A stretch of DNA of 39,503 nucleotides from Flavobacteriaceae bacterium UBA3478 (GCA_002381155.1 DFQX01000096.1:1-39503), one strand, 5' to 3'; counted from the stretch's first letter, positions 25,346 through 33,980 are shown. Notes: generated from the letters alone by a model not told the origin. Made by a program: numbers and translations.

Positions 25346-27331
25346 ATGCGTTTTACACTAACCGCCGACTTTAAGCCTACTGGTGACCAACCTCAGGCGA
25401 TTGAATCCTTATCGAGAGGGATAAAGGAAGGAGACCGGCATCAAACGCTTTTAGGGGTAACCGGTTCCGGTAAGACATTTACGATGGCTAACGTTATCGA
25501 AACGGTTCAACGGCCTACACTCGTTTTAGCACACAACAAGACCTTAGCGGCCCAACTTTACTCTGAATTCAAGCAGTTTTTTCCAAATAACGCTGTAGAA
25601 TATTTTGTTTCGTATTACGATTACTATCAACCCGAAGCATACATACCCGCAAGTGGAACCTATATCGAAAAAGATCTTAGCATCAATGAAGATATCGAGA
25701 AGCTGCGTTTGAGTACCACCTCTTCTTTATTAAGTGGAAGGAGAGATGTTATCGTCATCGCTTCAGTGTCCTGTTTATACGGTATCGGAAACCCGATCGA
25801 ATTTCAGAAGAACGTCATTAAAATTGAAAGAGATCAGGTAATTTCTAGAACTGCACTTCTGAAACAACTGGTACAATCCCTGTATTCGAGGACCACCGCA
25901 GATTTCAAGCATGGAAACTTCAGAGTAAAGGGAGATGTAATCGATGTACACCCCGGGTATGCAGATATCGCCTACCGCATTCACTTTTTTGGTGATGAAA
26001 TTGAAGAGATAGAGGCGTTAGATCCAGTAAATCAGAATGTAATTGAAAGCTACGATCGATTGACCATCTATCCGGCGAACATGTTTGTCACCTCTCCTGC
26101 TGTGCTGCAAAATGCGATACGCCAGATTCAAGATGACCTTGTAAAGCAGATAGAATATTTCAATGAGATCGGAAAACCTTTAGAAGCGAAACGTTTAGAA
26201 GAACGAACCACCTTCGATTTAGAAATGATGCGGGAACTCGGCTATTGTTCGGGTATTGAGAATTATTCCCGATACCTCGACGGCCGAGCACCTGGCACAA
26301 GACCCTTTTGCCTCTTAGACTACTTTCCCGATGACTATTTAATGATTATTGATGAGAGCCATGTCACCATTCCTCAGGTACACGCCATGTATGGAGGCGA
26401 TCGATCTCGAAAGGAGAATCTGGTCGATTACGGATTTAGACTTCCGGCAGCACTCGATAACCGACCCCTCAAATTCGAAGAATTCGAAGCAATACAGAAT
26501 CAGGTATTATATGTTAGTGCTACACCTGCAGATTACGAGTTGGCCCTTTGTGAAGGGGTGTACACGGAACAACTTATCAGACCTACAGGACTTCTAGATC
26601 CGATTATTGAGGTACGTCCTAGTAAAAATCAAATCGATGATCTTACCGAGGAAATTAAAATACGTGCAGATAAAGACGAGCGTGTTCTAGTCACCACACT
26701 TACCAAACGAATGACAGAAGAGCTCACAAAATACCTTACAAGGATCGGTGTTCGTTGTCGTTATATTCACAGTGATGTGGATACTCTTGAGCGTGTTGAA
26801 ATCATGCAAGATCTTCGCAAAGGAATATTCGACGTACTTATCGGAGTAAACCTACTTAGAGAAGGCCTCGATCTTCCCGAAGTATCTCTAGTTGCCGTCA
26901 TAGATGCAGACAAAGAAGGCTTTTTACGATCGAACCGAAGCCTTACACAGACCGTGGGTAGAGCGGCTCGAAATCTAAACAGTAAGGCAATTATGTATGC
27001 AGATACCGTTACCGAAAGCATGCAACTCACTATCGATCAAACGGCTTATCGAAGATCAAAGCAAGAGGCCTACAATCAAGAGCACGGAATTCAGCCAAAA
27101 GCTCTAAATAAAGCCATTGAATCAACGCTAGTAAATAACAAAAAGGAGAAGAAGGATGCCCCGCGAGTAAAACCAATTTCAGAAGAGGAATTGGCCTACA
27201 TGAGTGGCAATGACCTCAATGATGAAATAAAAAGAACGCGAAAGGCCATGGAAGAGGCCGCTAAATCTTTAGACTTTATTGAGGCGGCCCGACTAAGAGA
27301 TCAGCTTAAAACGCTTCAAGAACAAGCATAA
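25346..27331 (+). CDS. uvrB: Excinuclease ABC subunit UvrB
   Basis: 661 residues, the standard length. UvrB is the damage-verification helicase of nucleotide excision repair. Walker A LLGVTGSGKT lies near residues 36-45. The damage-probing beta-hairpin region reads VSYYDYYQPEAYIPASGTYIEKD. IIDESHV is the DEAD-like motif, and helicase motif VI is QTVGRAARN. The C-terminal UVR motif that binds UvrC is present (SLDFIEAARLRDQLKTLQE). It ends at a bidirectional hairpin terminator. It follows an ABC-2 permease gene but probably has its own promoter. Confidence 0.98.
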   Translation: MRFTLTADFKPTGDQPQAIESLSRGIKEGDRHQTLLGVTGSGKTFTMANVIETVQRPTLVLAHNKTLAAQLYSEFKQFFPNNAVEYFVSYYDYYQPEAYIPASGTYIEKDLSINEDIEKLRLSTTSSLLSGRRDVIVIASVSCLYGIGNPIEFQKNVIKIERDQVISRTALLKQLVQSLYSRTTADFKHGNFRVKGDVIDVHPGYADIAYRIHFFGDEIEEIEALDPVNQNVIESYDRLTIYPANMFVTSPAVLQNAIRQIQDDLVKQIEYFNEIGKPLEAKRLEERTTFDLEMMRELGYCSGIENYSRYLDGRAPGTRPFCLLDYFPDDYLMIIDESHVTIPQVHAMYGGDRSRKENLVDYGFRLPAALDNRPLKFEEFEAIQNQVLYVSATPADYELALCEGVYTEQLIRPTGLLDPIIEVRPSKNQIDDLTEEIKIRADKDERVLVTTLTKRMTEELTKYLTRIGVRCRYIHSDVDTLERVEIMQDLRKGIFDVLIGVNLLREGLDLPEVSLVAVIDADKEGFLRSNRSLTQTVGRAARNLNSKAIMYADTVTESMQLTIDQTAYRRSKQEAYNQEHGIQPKALNKAIESTLVNNKKEKKDAPRVKPISEEELAYMSGNDLNDEIKRTRKAMEEAAKSLDFIEAARLRDQLKTLQEQA

Positions 27332-27360
27332 AAAAAGCCGCTCTGTAGAGCGGCTTTTTT
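27331..27360. terminator. Bidirectional intrinsic terminator
   Basis: A run of A, stem GCCGCTC (27337-27343), loop TGTA, stem GAGCGGC (27348-27354), then a run of T (27355-27360). It lies between the convergent uvrB and sucC stops and can serve both. Confidence 0.9.
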
Positions 27361-27361
27361 G

Positions 27362-28555
27362 TTAATTAAGTAATGCTTTTACTTTATCGGCAGCCTCTTG
27401 GAATTGGACTGCTGCATGAACCTCTAATCCGGATTCTTCAATAATTTGTTTTGCAAGTTCTGCATTGGTTCCTTGTAAACGAACGATAATAGGTACATTG
27501 ATTTGATCTGCCATATTCTTGTAGGCCTCTACAATACCGTTAGCTACACGATCACATCGTACAATTCCTCCGAAAATATTTACAAGAATAGCCTTTACAT
27601 TAGGATCCTTAAGTATAATTCTAAAGGCTTCTTCAACACGTTTCGCATCAGCAGTACCTCCGACATCTAAAAAGTTAGCTGGCTCACCACCTGCCATTTT
27701 AATAAGGTCCATAGTAGCCATAGCTAATCCTGCACCATTAACCATACATCCCACATTACCGTCAAGATTTACGTAATTTAGTCCAAGAGCCTTAGCTTCT
27801 ACTTCGATTGGATTCTCCTCGCGCTCATCACGCATCTCTGCATAAGCTTTGCGTCTAAAAAGTGCATTGTCGTCAAGAGTCACCTTAGCGTCAACGGCAA
27901 TAATTTTGTCGTCTGAGGTTTTAAGAACTGGGTTAATCTCAAATAAACTCGAATCACTCTCGACATAAGCTTTGTACAATTTGGTTACAAAACCAACCAT
28001 TTCTTTGAAAGCTTTGCCCGATAGACCTAGGTTAAAAGCAATATTCCTTGCTTGAAATCCAGTGAGACCTGTACTAGGATCTACTTCTTCTGTAAAAATA
28101 AGATGAGGAGTTTTCTCAGCAACTTCCTCGATATCCATACCTCCTTCAGTAGAATACATAATCATGTTACGACCAGTACCACGATTAAGTAGCACCGACA
28201 TGTAAAACTCAGAAGTTTCACTTTCACCAGGATAATATACATCCTCTGCTACCAGTACCTGATGAACCTTCTTACCTTCAGCCGAAGTCTGAGGAGTAAC
28301 AAGATTCATACCGATGATTTGATCAGCGATAGACTTAACCTCGTCTAAATTCTTAGCAAGCTTTACACCTCCACCTTTACCACGTCCACCAGCGTGAACT
28401 TGGGCTTTGATCACATGCCAGCCAGTACCAGTCTCTTCAGTTAAGGCTTTTGCAGCCGTTACAGCTTCATCTGGAGTTGAAGCTACTTTACCACGTTGAA
28501 TACCTACGCCAAAACTGGCTAAAATCTCTTTTCCTTGAAACTCGTGAAGGTTCAT
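27362..28555 (-). CDS. sucC: Succinate-CoA ligase, ADP-forming, beta subunit
   Basis: 397 residues. SucC carries the ATP-grasp nucleotide site of succinyl-CoA synthetase in the TCA cycle. Visible are MNLHEFQGKEILASFGVGIQ, AGGRGKGGGVKLAKN near residue 52, and the Mg/nucleotide region FEINPVL with AVDAKVTLDDNA. The C-terminal CoA-ligase domain reads NFLDVGGTADA and VNIFGGIVRCDRVANGI. The alpha subunit gene sucD is not adjacent. It is divergent from lysA. Confidence 0.97.
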   Translation of the reverse strand: MNLHEFQGKEILASFGVGIQRGKVASTPDEAVTAAKALTEETGTGWHVIKAQVHAGGRGKGGGVKLAKNLDEVKSIADQIIGMNLVTPQTSAEGKKVHQVLVAEDVYYPGESETSEFYMSVLLNRGTGRNMIMYSTEGGMDIEEVAEKTPHLIFTEEVDPSTGLTGFQARNIAFNLGLSGKAFKEMVGFVTKLYKAYVESDSSLFEINPVLKTSDDKIIAVDAKVTLDDNALFRRKAYAEMRDEREENPIEVEAKALGLNYVNLDGNVGCMVNGAGLAMATMDLIKMAGGEPANFLDVGGTADAKRVEEAFRIILKDPNVKAILVNIFGGIVRCDRVANGIVEAYKNMADQINVPIIVRLQGTNAELAKQIIEESGLEVHAAVQFQEAADKVKALLN

Positions 28556-28578
28556 GTTTATCTATTAAAATTGAGTTA

Positions 28579-28586
28579 CAAAAATA
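28579..28586 (-). promoter_or_regulatory. Candidate -7 box of sucC
   Basis: TATTTTTG on the minus strand, a perfect TAnnTTTG, 23 bases upstream of the sucC ATG. A TTG is present 24 bases further upstream, at the edge of the usual spacing. Confidence 0.45.
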
Positions 28587-28670
28587 GGAAAGCACAAGCA
28601 ATAGGCCTATCAATTATTCTCTCTTTCTTCGATTCCGATTGTTTTATATATAAATCTTTGTGATAAAATG

Positions 28671-28689
28671 AGAAATAATGATTATTTCT
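28671..28689. promoter_or_regulatory. Perfect 9-1-9 palindrome resembling a Fur-family box
   Basis: AGAAATAAT-G-ATTATTTCT. The arms are exact complements around G28680. The core TAATGATTA is the part shared by Fur, PerR and Zur boxes (TAATnATTA). It lies 54 bases before the lysA ATG and 115 bases before the sucC ATG, in the 188-base divergent gap. AT-rich palindromes can arise by chance, so regulator identity is only suggested. Confidence 0.4.
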
Positions 28690-28743
28690 ATCTATTTATC
28701 CGTAGAAGGAACTTATTTTGCACCACCTTAATGAATTGAAGTT

Positions 28744-29979
28744 ATGTCTCATATTCCTTATAGCGATATCGCTAAACAATACGGAGCTCCTGTTTACATT
28801 TACGACGCTCAAAGTATTGCATCACAGTTTGATCGTCTGAAGAGTGCCTTTATCTCAGTAAAAAACTTAAAACTACACTACGCGGTAAAAGCAAATTCTA
28901 ACCTTAGTATCCTAAGACTAATTCACGGCCTAGGAGCAGGTCTTGATACAGTTTCCATCGAAGAAGTAAAATTGGGATTGCTAGCTGGAGTGCCTGCCGA
29001 TCAAATCATCTACACACCGAATGGCGTGTCAATTGAGGAACTTGAAGAGGCCAGATCCTTAGGTGTTCAAATCAATATAGACAACCTATCGGTTCTAGAG
29101 CTATTCGGACAACGTTTTCCAGACACCCCCGTATGCGTCAGAATTAATCCGCATGTTATGGCTGGAGGTAATAGCAATATTTCGGTCGGACATATCGATT
29201 CAAAATTTGGTATTAGTATTCACCAAGTACCCCACATTAAAAGAATTGTTGACCTTACTGGAATGCATATTAATGGAATCCATATGCACACAGGAAGCGA
29301 TATTCTAGATATTGATGTTTTTTTATATGCTGCAGAAATTCTATTTGACGCAGCTAAGAGTTTTGACAACCTCGAGTTTATTGACTTTGGTAGCGGATTT
29401 AAAGTTCCTTACAAGAAGGATGATATTGAAACACCCATTGAAGAATTTGGTCAAAAATTATCGGAACGATTCAACAGTTTTTGTAAATCCTACGGTAAAG
29501 AATTAACCCTCTCCTTTGAGCCAGGTAAATTCTTAATAAGTCAAGCGGGTAAATTCGTAGCTAAAGTAAATGTAGTTAAGCAAACCACTTCTACGGTTTT
29601 TGCCGGAGTAGATTCCGGATTCAATCACCTGATGCGTCCAATGCTTTATGGCGCCTACCATGAAATTGAAAACCTGAGCAACCCTGACGGGAAGCCTAGA
29701 TTCTATTCGGTTGTCGGATACATTTGTGAAACCGATACTTTTGGTAGCAATCGAAGAATCTCTGAAATCAATGAAGGTGATTTACTCGTATTTCACAATG
29801 CCGGAGCCTATTGCTTCTCAATGGCAAGTAACTATAATTCTAGATTACGCCCTGCAGAAGTGTTATGGATCAATGGAAAGGCAGAACTGATTAGAGAACG
29901 AGAGACCTTTGAAGACCTTACCAAAGGTCAAATTGAAGTTAATGTAACTCTAGATACTCAACTTGCTGCAGAGGTTTAA
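28744..29979 (+). CDS. lysA: Diaminopimelate decarboxylase
   Basis: 411 residues. LysA decarboxylates meso-diaminopimelate to L-lysine with PLP. The fold type III barrel carries the PLP lysine in HYAVKANSNLSIL (about 45-57). Further motifs are INPHVMAGGNSNISVGH, HMHTGSDILD, LEFIDFGSGF (phosphate binding) and SFEPGKFLI. The active-site Cys and Asp are probably in YICETDTFGSN. AGAYCFSMASNYNSRLRPAEV near the end is conserved in the family. Together with dapD in this window it covers the late diaminopimelate route. No close copy of the -7 consensus was found directly upstream; TTATTTTG at 28713-28720 is a weak candidate. Confidence 0.95.
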   Translation: MSHIPYSDIAKQYGAPVYIYDAQSIASQFDRLKSAFISVKNLKLHYAVKANSNLSILRLIHGLGAGLDTVSIEEVKLGLLAGVPADQIIYTPNGVSIEELEEARSLGVQINIDNLSVLELFGQRFPDTPVCVRINPHVMAGGNSNISVGHIDSKFGISIHQVPHIKRIVDLTGMHINGIHMHTGSDILDIDVFLYAAEILFDAAKSFDNLEFIDFGSGFKVPYKKDDIETPIEEFGQKLSERFNSFCKSYGKELTLSFEPGKFLISQAGKFVAKVNVVKQTTSTVFAGVDSGFNHLMRPMLYGAYHEIENLSNPDGKPRFYSVVGYICETDTFGSNRRISEINEGDLLVFHNAGAYCFSMASNYNSRLRPAEVLWINGKAELIRERETFEDLTKGQIEVNVTLDTQLAAEV

Positions 29980-29992
29980 TTATCTTTAGACC

Positions 29993-30517
29993 ATGAAAGG
30001 ATTGTTATCGCTATTCTTATCGATTGGTTTTTCGATCGGTCTATTTGCTCAAGAACAGAAAATTGAATGGTTAAGCTTTGAACAAGCTGTTCAAAGAATT
30101 GCTGAAGATGGAGACAATGAAAAGAAAATTTTCATTGACGTCTACACCGATTGGTGCGGGTGGTGTAAAAAAATGGATAAAGAAACCTTCAATGATCCTG
30201 AGGTTCGAGCGTATATGATCAAGAACTTCTACATGGTTAAGTTCAATGCCGAACAAGCCGAAGATGTTGTTTTTCAAGGACAAACTTATTCGTTTGTACC
30301 TCAAGGTAAAAAGGGATATCACGAATTAGCCGTAGCTCTTACTAACGGTAATTTAAGTTATCCGACCGTGGTCTACCTTACTTCTAAATTTGAAATGTTA
30401 GCTCCAGTAGCAGGTTACTATCCTGCTGCACCATTTCTTACCGTAGCCAAGTACTTTGGAGACGATATCTTTAAAGATATGACCTGGAAAGACTACGAAG
30501 CCAGTCAATCGAAATAA
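29993..30517 (+). CDS. Secreted thioredoxin-fold protein (WCGWC)
   Basis: 174 residues. The signal peptide MKGLLSLFLSIGFSIGLFAQ suggests export to the periplasm. The thioredoxin-like domain has the active site TDWCGWCKKMD, with C55 and C58, followed by the family's ETFNDPEVRAYMIKNF. The cis-proline segment is LSYPTVVYL. It resembles the DsbD-gamma/DUF255-type thioredoxins of Bacteroidota, thought to reduce or shuffle disulfides in envelope proteins. An insertion between the CxxC helix and the cis-Pro strand (QGQTYSFVPQGKKGYHELA) is common in this subgroup. It starts 13 bases after lysA and may be co-transcribed. The partner is unknown. Confidence 0.85.
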   Translation: MKGLLSLFLSIGFSIGLFAQEQKIEWLSFEQAVQRIAEDGDNEKKIFIDVYTDWCGWCKKMDKETFNDPEVRAYMIKNFYMVKFNAEQAEDVVFQGQTYSFVPQGKKGYHELAVALTNGNLSYPTVVYLTSKFEMLAPVAGYYPAAPFLTVAKYFGDDIFKDMTWKDYEASQSK

Positions 30518-30518
30518 C

Positions 30519-31991
30519 CTATCGACTATAATTCGGAGCCTCTTTGGTAATGGTTACATTGTGCGGATGACTCTCTGCAATACCACTGGCCGTGATCTTA
30601 ACAAACTTAGCCTGCTCCTTTAAGGTATTAATATCCTTAGCACCACAATATCCCATACCCGCTCGTAAACCACCGATAAATTGATGCATGCTCTCAAAAA
30701 GTTCACCCTTATACGGTACTCGACCTACAATACCTTCTGGTACGAGCTTCTTGATATCATCTTCTACATCTTGAAAATAGCGATCTTTACTACCTTTTTT
30801 CATGGCTTCAACAGACCCCATTCCACGGTAGCTTTTGAATTTTCTTCCTTCGTAGATAATCGTTTCACCCGGAGATTCTTTAGTTCCTGCTAATAGTGAA
30901 CCGAGCATAACACAGTCTGCTCCAGCGGCAAGCGCTTTAGGGATATCACCAGTAAAACGAACCCCTCCATCTGCAATCACTGGAACACCTGTTCCTTTTA
31001 ATGCAGCGGCTACTTCGAGAACCGCTGAGAATTGAGGAAATCCAACCCCCGCAACTACTCGCGTAGTGCAAATTGAACCAGGACCAATCCCTACCTTAAC
31101 TGCGTCAGCACCCGCTTCAACAAGATAAAGTGCAGCTTCAGCGGTAGCAATATTCCCGACAATTACCTCAAGTTCTGGGAAAGCAGATTTTACTGCTTTT
31201 AGAACACCTACTACCCCTTTTGAATGCCCATGTGCGGTATCAATAACTACAGCATCAACTCCGGCTGCAACCAACGCACTAACACGATCAACCGCATCGG
31301 CAGTAACACCTACTGCAGCAGCAACTAGGAGTCTACCGTACTTATCTTTATTAGCAATCGGCTTTTGAGTGAGTTTAGTGATGTCTCTAAAAGTAATTAA
31401 CCCAACTAATTGTTGCTTTTCATCAACGACGGGTAGTTTTTCGATTTTATGAGCTTGAAGAATATCTTCTGCTTCGGCTAGAGTAATACCTGCTGGGGCA
31501 GTTACCAGGTTTTCTGACGTCATGACTTCTGTGATCATTCGATCATTACGTTTTTCAAATCTTAAATCACGATTCGTTACAATCCCAGCGAGCTTTCTTT
31601 CTTTATCTACAATCGGAATCCCTCCGATTCCATGTTCTTTCATACTTGCCTTAGCATCTAAAACAGTGGCAGTAAGCGGTAAGGTCACAGGGTCTAAAAT
31701 CATACCTGATTCTGCACGCTTTACTTTGCGAACCTTCGCAGCCTGCTCTTCAATGGTCATATTCTTATGTAAGACTCCAATTCCCCCCTCTTGAGCCATA
31801 GCAATAGCCATTCGAGATTCTGTCACCGTATCCATAGCCGCAGAAACGATAGGTACGTTAATTCGTAAATTTCTGGTAAACTGCGTACTTATATTTACCT
31901 CGCGAGGTAATACTTCAGAAAAAGCAGGGACTAATAGAACATCGTCGTAGGTAAGGCCTTCGCCAACGATTTTAGAAAGATGAGCTTTCAT
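30519..31991 (-). CDS. guaB: Inosine-5'-monophosphate dehydrogenase
   Basis: 490 residues. GuaB oxidises IMP to XMP with NAD, the committed step to GMP; guaA, the next enzyme, is in this window at 8000-9532. The barrel is interrupted by two CBS domains (about residues 95-205) that normally bind ATP or GTP to tune activity. The catalytic cysteine is C308 in GPGSICTTRVVAGVG. DTAHGHS (251-257) and the flap YRGMGSVEAMKKGS are also present. The stop is 1 base from that of the convergent thioredoxin gene. Confidence 0.98.
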   Translation of the reverse strand: MKAHLSKIVGEGLTYDDVLLVPAFSEVLPREVNISTQFTRNLRINVPIVSAAMDTVTESRMAIAMAQEGGIGVLHKNMTIEEQAAKVRKVKRAESGMILDPVTLPLTATVLDAKASMKEHGIGGIPIVDKERKLAGIVTNRDLRFEKRNDRMITEVMTSENLVTAPAGITLAEAEDILQAHKIEKLPVVDEKQQLVGLITFRDITKLTQKPIANKDKYGRLLVAAAVGVTADAVDRVSALVAAGVDAVVIDTAHGHSKGVVGVLKAVKSAFPELEVIVGNIATAEAALYLVEAGADAVKVGIGPGSICTTRVVAGVGFPQFSAVLEVAAALKGTGVPVIADGGVRFTGDIPKALAAGADCVMLGSLLAGTKESPGETIIYEGRKFKSYRGMGSVEAMKKGSKDRYFQDVEDDIKKLVPEGIVGRVPYKGELFESMHQFIGGLRAGMGYCGAKDINTLKEQAKFVKITASGIAESHPHNVTITKEAPNYSR

Positions 31992-32014
31992 GCAACTAAG
32001 GAATTAATTGCATG

Positions 32015-32022
32015 CAAAAATA
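32015..32022 (-). promoter_or_regulatory. Candidate -7 box of guaB
   Basis: TATTTTTG on the minus strand, a perfect TAnnTTTG, 23 bases upstream of the guaB ATG. It partly overlaps the 10-base palindrome TTGCATGCAA (32008-32017). No TTG at -33. Confidence 0.45.
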
Positions 32023-32044
32023 CTTAAAATTCTGGCACGAGCGC

Positions 32045-32902
32045 TTATGTGTAGCGACTAAAAAGATTTTTGGCCTTGTTGTAAGCAACTTCAAAACCAT
32101 GAATATCAATATTAATTGGTGCCTTTTGGGTGGTGAGGTAACTGATCAATTTTTCAGTCGGGAGATTTCCTACCAAATGATCTGAGGCCATTGGACAGCC
32201 CCCAAAACCTTGTATAGCTCCATCAAATCGGCGACATCCAGCTTTATAAGCAGCATCTAAATTTGACTTCCACTGATCGGGTCGAGTGTGTAAATGCGCT
32301 CCGAAATTAAGCTCATTATGCTCGGTTAAAACATACGAAAATACTTCGTGAATTCGCTCTGGCGTAGCATTTCCCATGGTGTCTGAAAGTGAAAAGCAAT
32401 CGATAGCTAAACCTTCGAATCGATGAATCCAATAACTAATTTGATCTAACCCCCATGGAGTACCATAGGGATTCCCAAAACCCATAGAAAAATAAATCAC
32501 CAACTTCTTATCAGAGACGGCAGCGACTTCAGCTATTCTTTGAATTTCATTAAAAGCCTCCTCCTGAGAACGATTGGTATTTCTCATTTGAAAAATCTCT
32601 GAGAGGGAAAAAGGAAATCCAAGAACCCCAATAGTTTTGAATTCAGATGCTATTTGGGCACCTCTAAGATTAGCAACGATCGCTAAAAGCTCAGTACGGG
32701 TACGGTCCAAATCGAGTAATGATAATACCTCAGCGGTATCTTTCATTTGGGGAACTGCTCGCTCCGAGACAAAACTCCCAAAATCTAAATACGAGAAGTT
32801 ACAATTAAGTAACGATTGAAGATAAGCTACTTTCTCAGAGGTAGGAATGAAGGCGTTTAAGCCCTGCATCGCATCTCTAGGACATTCAACAATTTCAATC
32901 AT
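32045..32902 (-). CDS. Hydroxymethylglutaryl-CoA lyase
   Basis: 285 residues, TIM barrel of the HMGL/DRE metallolyase family. ECPRDAMQG (R9, D10) replaces the usual GPRDGLQ but keeps the catalytic Arg-Asp pair. The metal histidines are H203 and H205 in GAHLHTRPDQ, and the catalytic loop cysteine is C236 in GFGGCPMASDHLVGNLPTEKL. The enzyme cleaves HMG-CoA to acetoacetate and acetyl-CoA, usually in leucine breakdown. LSDTMGNATPERI is a further family segment. Its ATG overlaps the pyrD stop (32899-32902), an odd partner for a leucine catabolic enzyme. A related lyase with another acyl-CoA substrate is possible. Confidence 0.85.
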   Translation of the reverse strand: MIEIVECPRDAMQGLNAFIPTSEKVAYLQSLLNCNFSYLDFGSFVSERAVPQMKDTAEVLSLLDLDRTRTELLAIVANLRGAQIASEFKTIGVLGFPFSLSEIFQMRNTNRSQEEAFNEIQRIAEVAAVSDKKLVIYFSMGFGNPYGTPWGLDQISYWIHRFEGLAIDCFSLSDTMGNATPERIHEVFSYVLTEHNELNFGAHLHTRPDQWKSNLDAAYKAGCRRFDGAIQGFGGCPMASDHLVGNLPTEKLISYLTTQKAPINIDIHGFEVAYNKAKNLFSRYT

Positions 32903-33933
32903 GCACGATCAATTAATTTCCTATGAATTTCGGAAATTAATTTGGGACCTTCATATACAAAGCCCGTATATAGTTGAATAAGGTCAGCCCCCGCCTCGAT
33001 TTTTTCGATAGCAGCCTCAGCAGAATGAATACCTCCAACACCAATAATTACAAAGGGAGATTTTTGATGATCTCTTAAATACTTAATAACTTCAGTAGAT
33101 CGACTTCTAAGTGGAGCACCACTGAGCCCACCTGTTTCAGAAACGAGACGTTGATCAGATTTTAAATTCGCTCGATCGATGGTAGTGTTAGTAGCGATTA
33201 CTCCCTCAAGCTTTACATTTTCAACAATTTCAATGATATCATCTAATTGATGATTGGTTAAATCAGGTGCAATTTTTAAAAGAATTGGCTTTTGGGTAGA
33301 TGACTCTTCAAGATTCTTACACTCTAATTTCAAGGTACTTAACAGCCGCTCTAATGGCTCTTTCTCTTGCAGCTCTCTTAAACCTGGTGTGTTTGGCGAA
33401 CTAACATTCACCACAAAATAATCTACATAGGGATAAAGCGTTCTAAGGGCGTACAAATAATCATCATCCGCATTTTCATTAGGCGTGATCTTGTTCTTAC
33501 CAATATTTCCACCAACAATGGTTCGATGCGATTTACGAAGTCGATGAACTGCTACATGAACCCCACTATTATTAAATCCCATTCGATTAATAATAGCATC
33601 GTCTTTCTTCAATCGAAATAATCTCTTTTTTTCATTACCAGGCTGTGCCTTTGGAGTAAGCGTCCCAATCTCAACAAATCCAAATCCTAAATCCCCGAAG
33701 GCATTATATCGTTTAGCATCTTTGTCGAATCCCGCAGCTAAACCTACTGGGTTATCGAATACGATACCCATTACTTCTTTTCTAAGTAAAGAACTTTTTC
33801 TGACGAATAAGAATTTATACAATCGGGTAAATCCTAGACCTTCTGCGATTCCCAGAAGACGAAAAGCAATATGGTGAGCTCTTTCAGCTTCGAACAGGAA
33901 TAAAATGGGGCGAATAAAAAATTGATACATCAT
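32899..33933 (-). CDS. pyrD: Dihydroorotate dehydrogenase (quinone), class 2
   Basis: 344 residues. Class 2 PyrD oxidises dihydroorotate to orotate in pyrimidine synthesis and passes electrons to quinone. The N-terminal membrane-associated helices are present (YQFFIRPILFLFEAERAHHIAF), which distinguishes class 2 from soluble class 1. FMN- and substrate-binding motifs are NPVGLAAGFDKD, NRMGFNNSGV, VNVSSPNTPGL with the class 2 catalytic serine, and IGVGGIHSAE. There are two adjacent ATGs, 33933 and 33930. The start lies right after the terminator hairpin of the upstream unit, so it needs read-through or its own promoter. It is followed by hmgL with a 4-base overlap. Confidence 0.97.
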   Translation of the reverse strand: MMYQFFIRPILFLFEAERAHHIAFRLLGIAEGLGFTRLYKFLFVRKSSLLRKEVMGIVFDNPVGLAAGFDKDAKRYNAFGDLGFGFVEIGTLTPKAQPGNEKKRLFRLKKDDAIINRMGFNNSGVHVAVHRLRKSHRTIVGGNIGKNKITPNENADDDYLYALRTLYPYVDYFVVNVSSPNTPGLRELQEKEPLERLLSTLKLECKNLEESSTQKPILLKIAPDLTNHQLDDIIEIVENVKLEGVIATNTTIDRANLKSDQRLVSETGGLSGAPLRSRSTEVIKYLRDHQKSPFVIIGVGGIHSAEAAIEKIEAGADLIQLYTGFVYEGPKLISEIHRKLIDRA

Positions 33934-33934
33934 T

Positions 33935-33957
33935 AAAAAGGGGTGCGTTGCACCCCT
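33935..33957 (-). terminator. Intrinsic terminator after the nusB-DUF1573-yajC unit
   Basis: Read on the minus strand: stem GGGGTGC, loop AAC, stem GCACCCC (33940-33956), then TTTTT (33939-33935). It sits 24 bases after yajC and one base before the pyrD ATG, so it could end the upstream unit or attenuate pyrD. Confidence 0.75.
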
Positions 33958-33980
33958 ATAATTTTAATTGACAAATGCCT

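Noticed and set aside
32008..32017. TTGCATGCAA palindrome upstream of guaB as an operator
   Set aside because: Ten-base palindromes are frequent by chance, and it overlaps the promoter box; no second copy or known regulator supports it.
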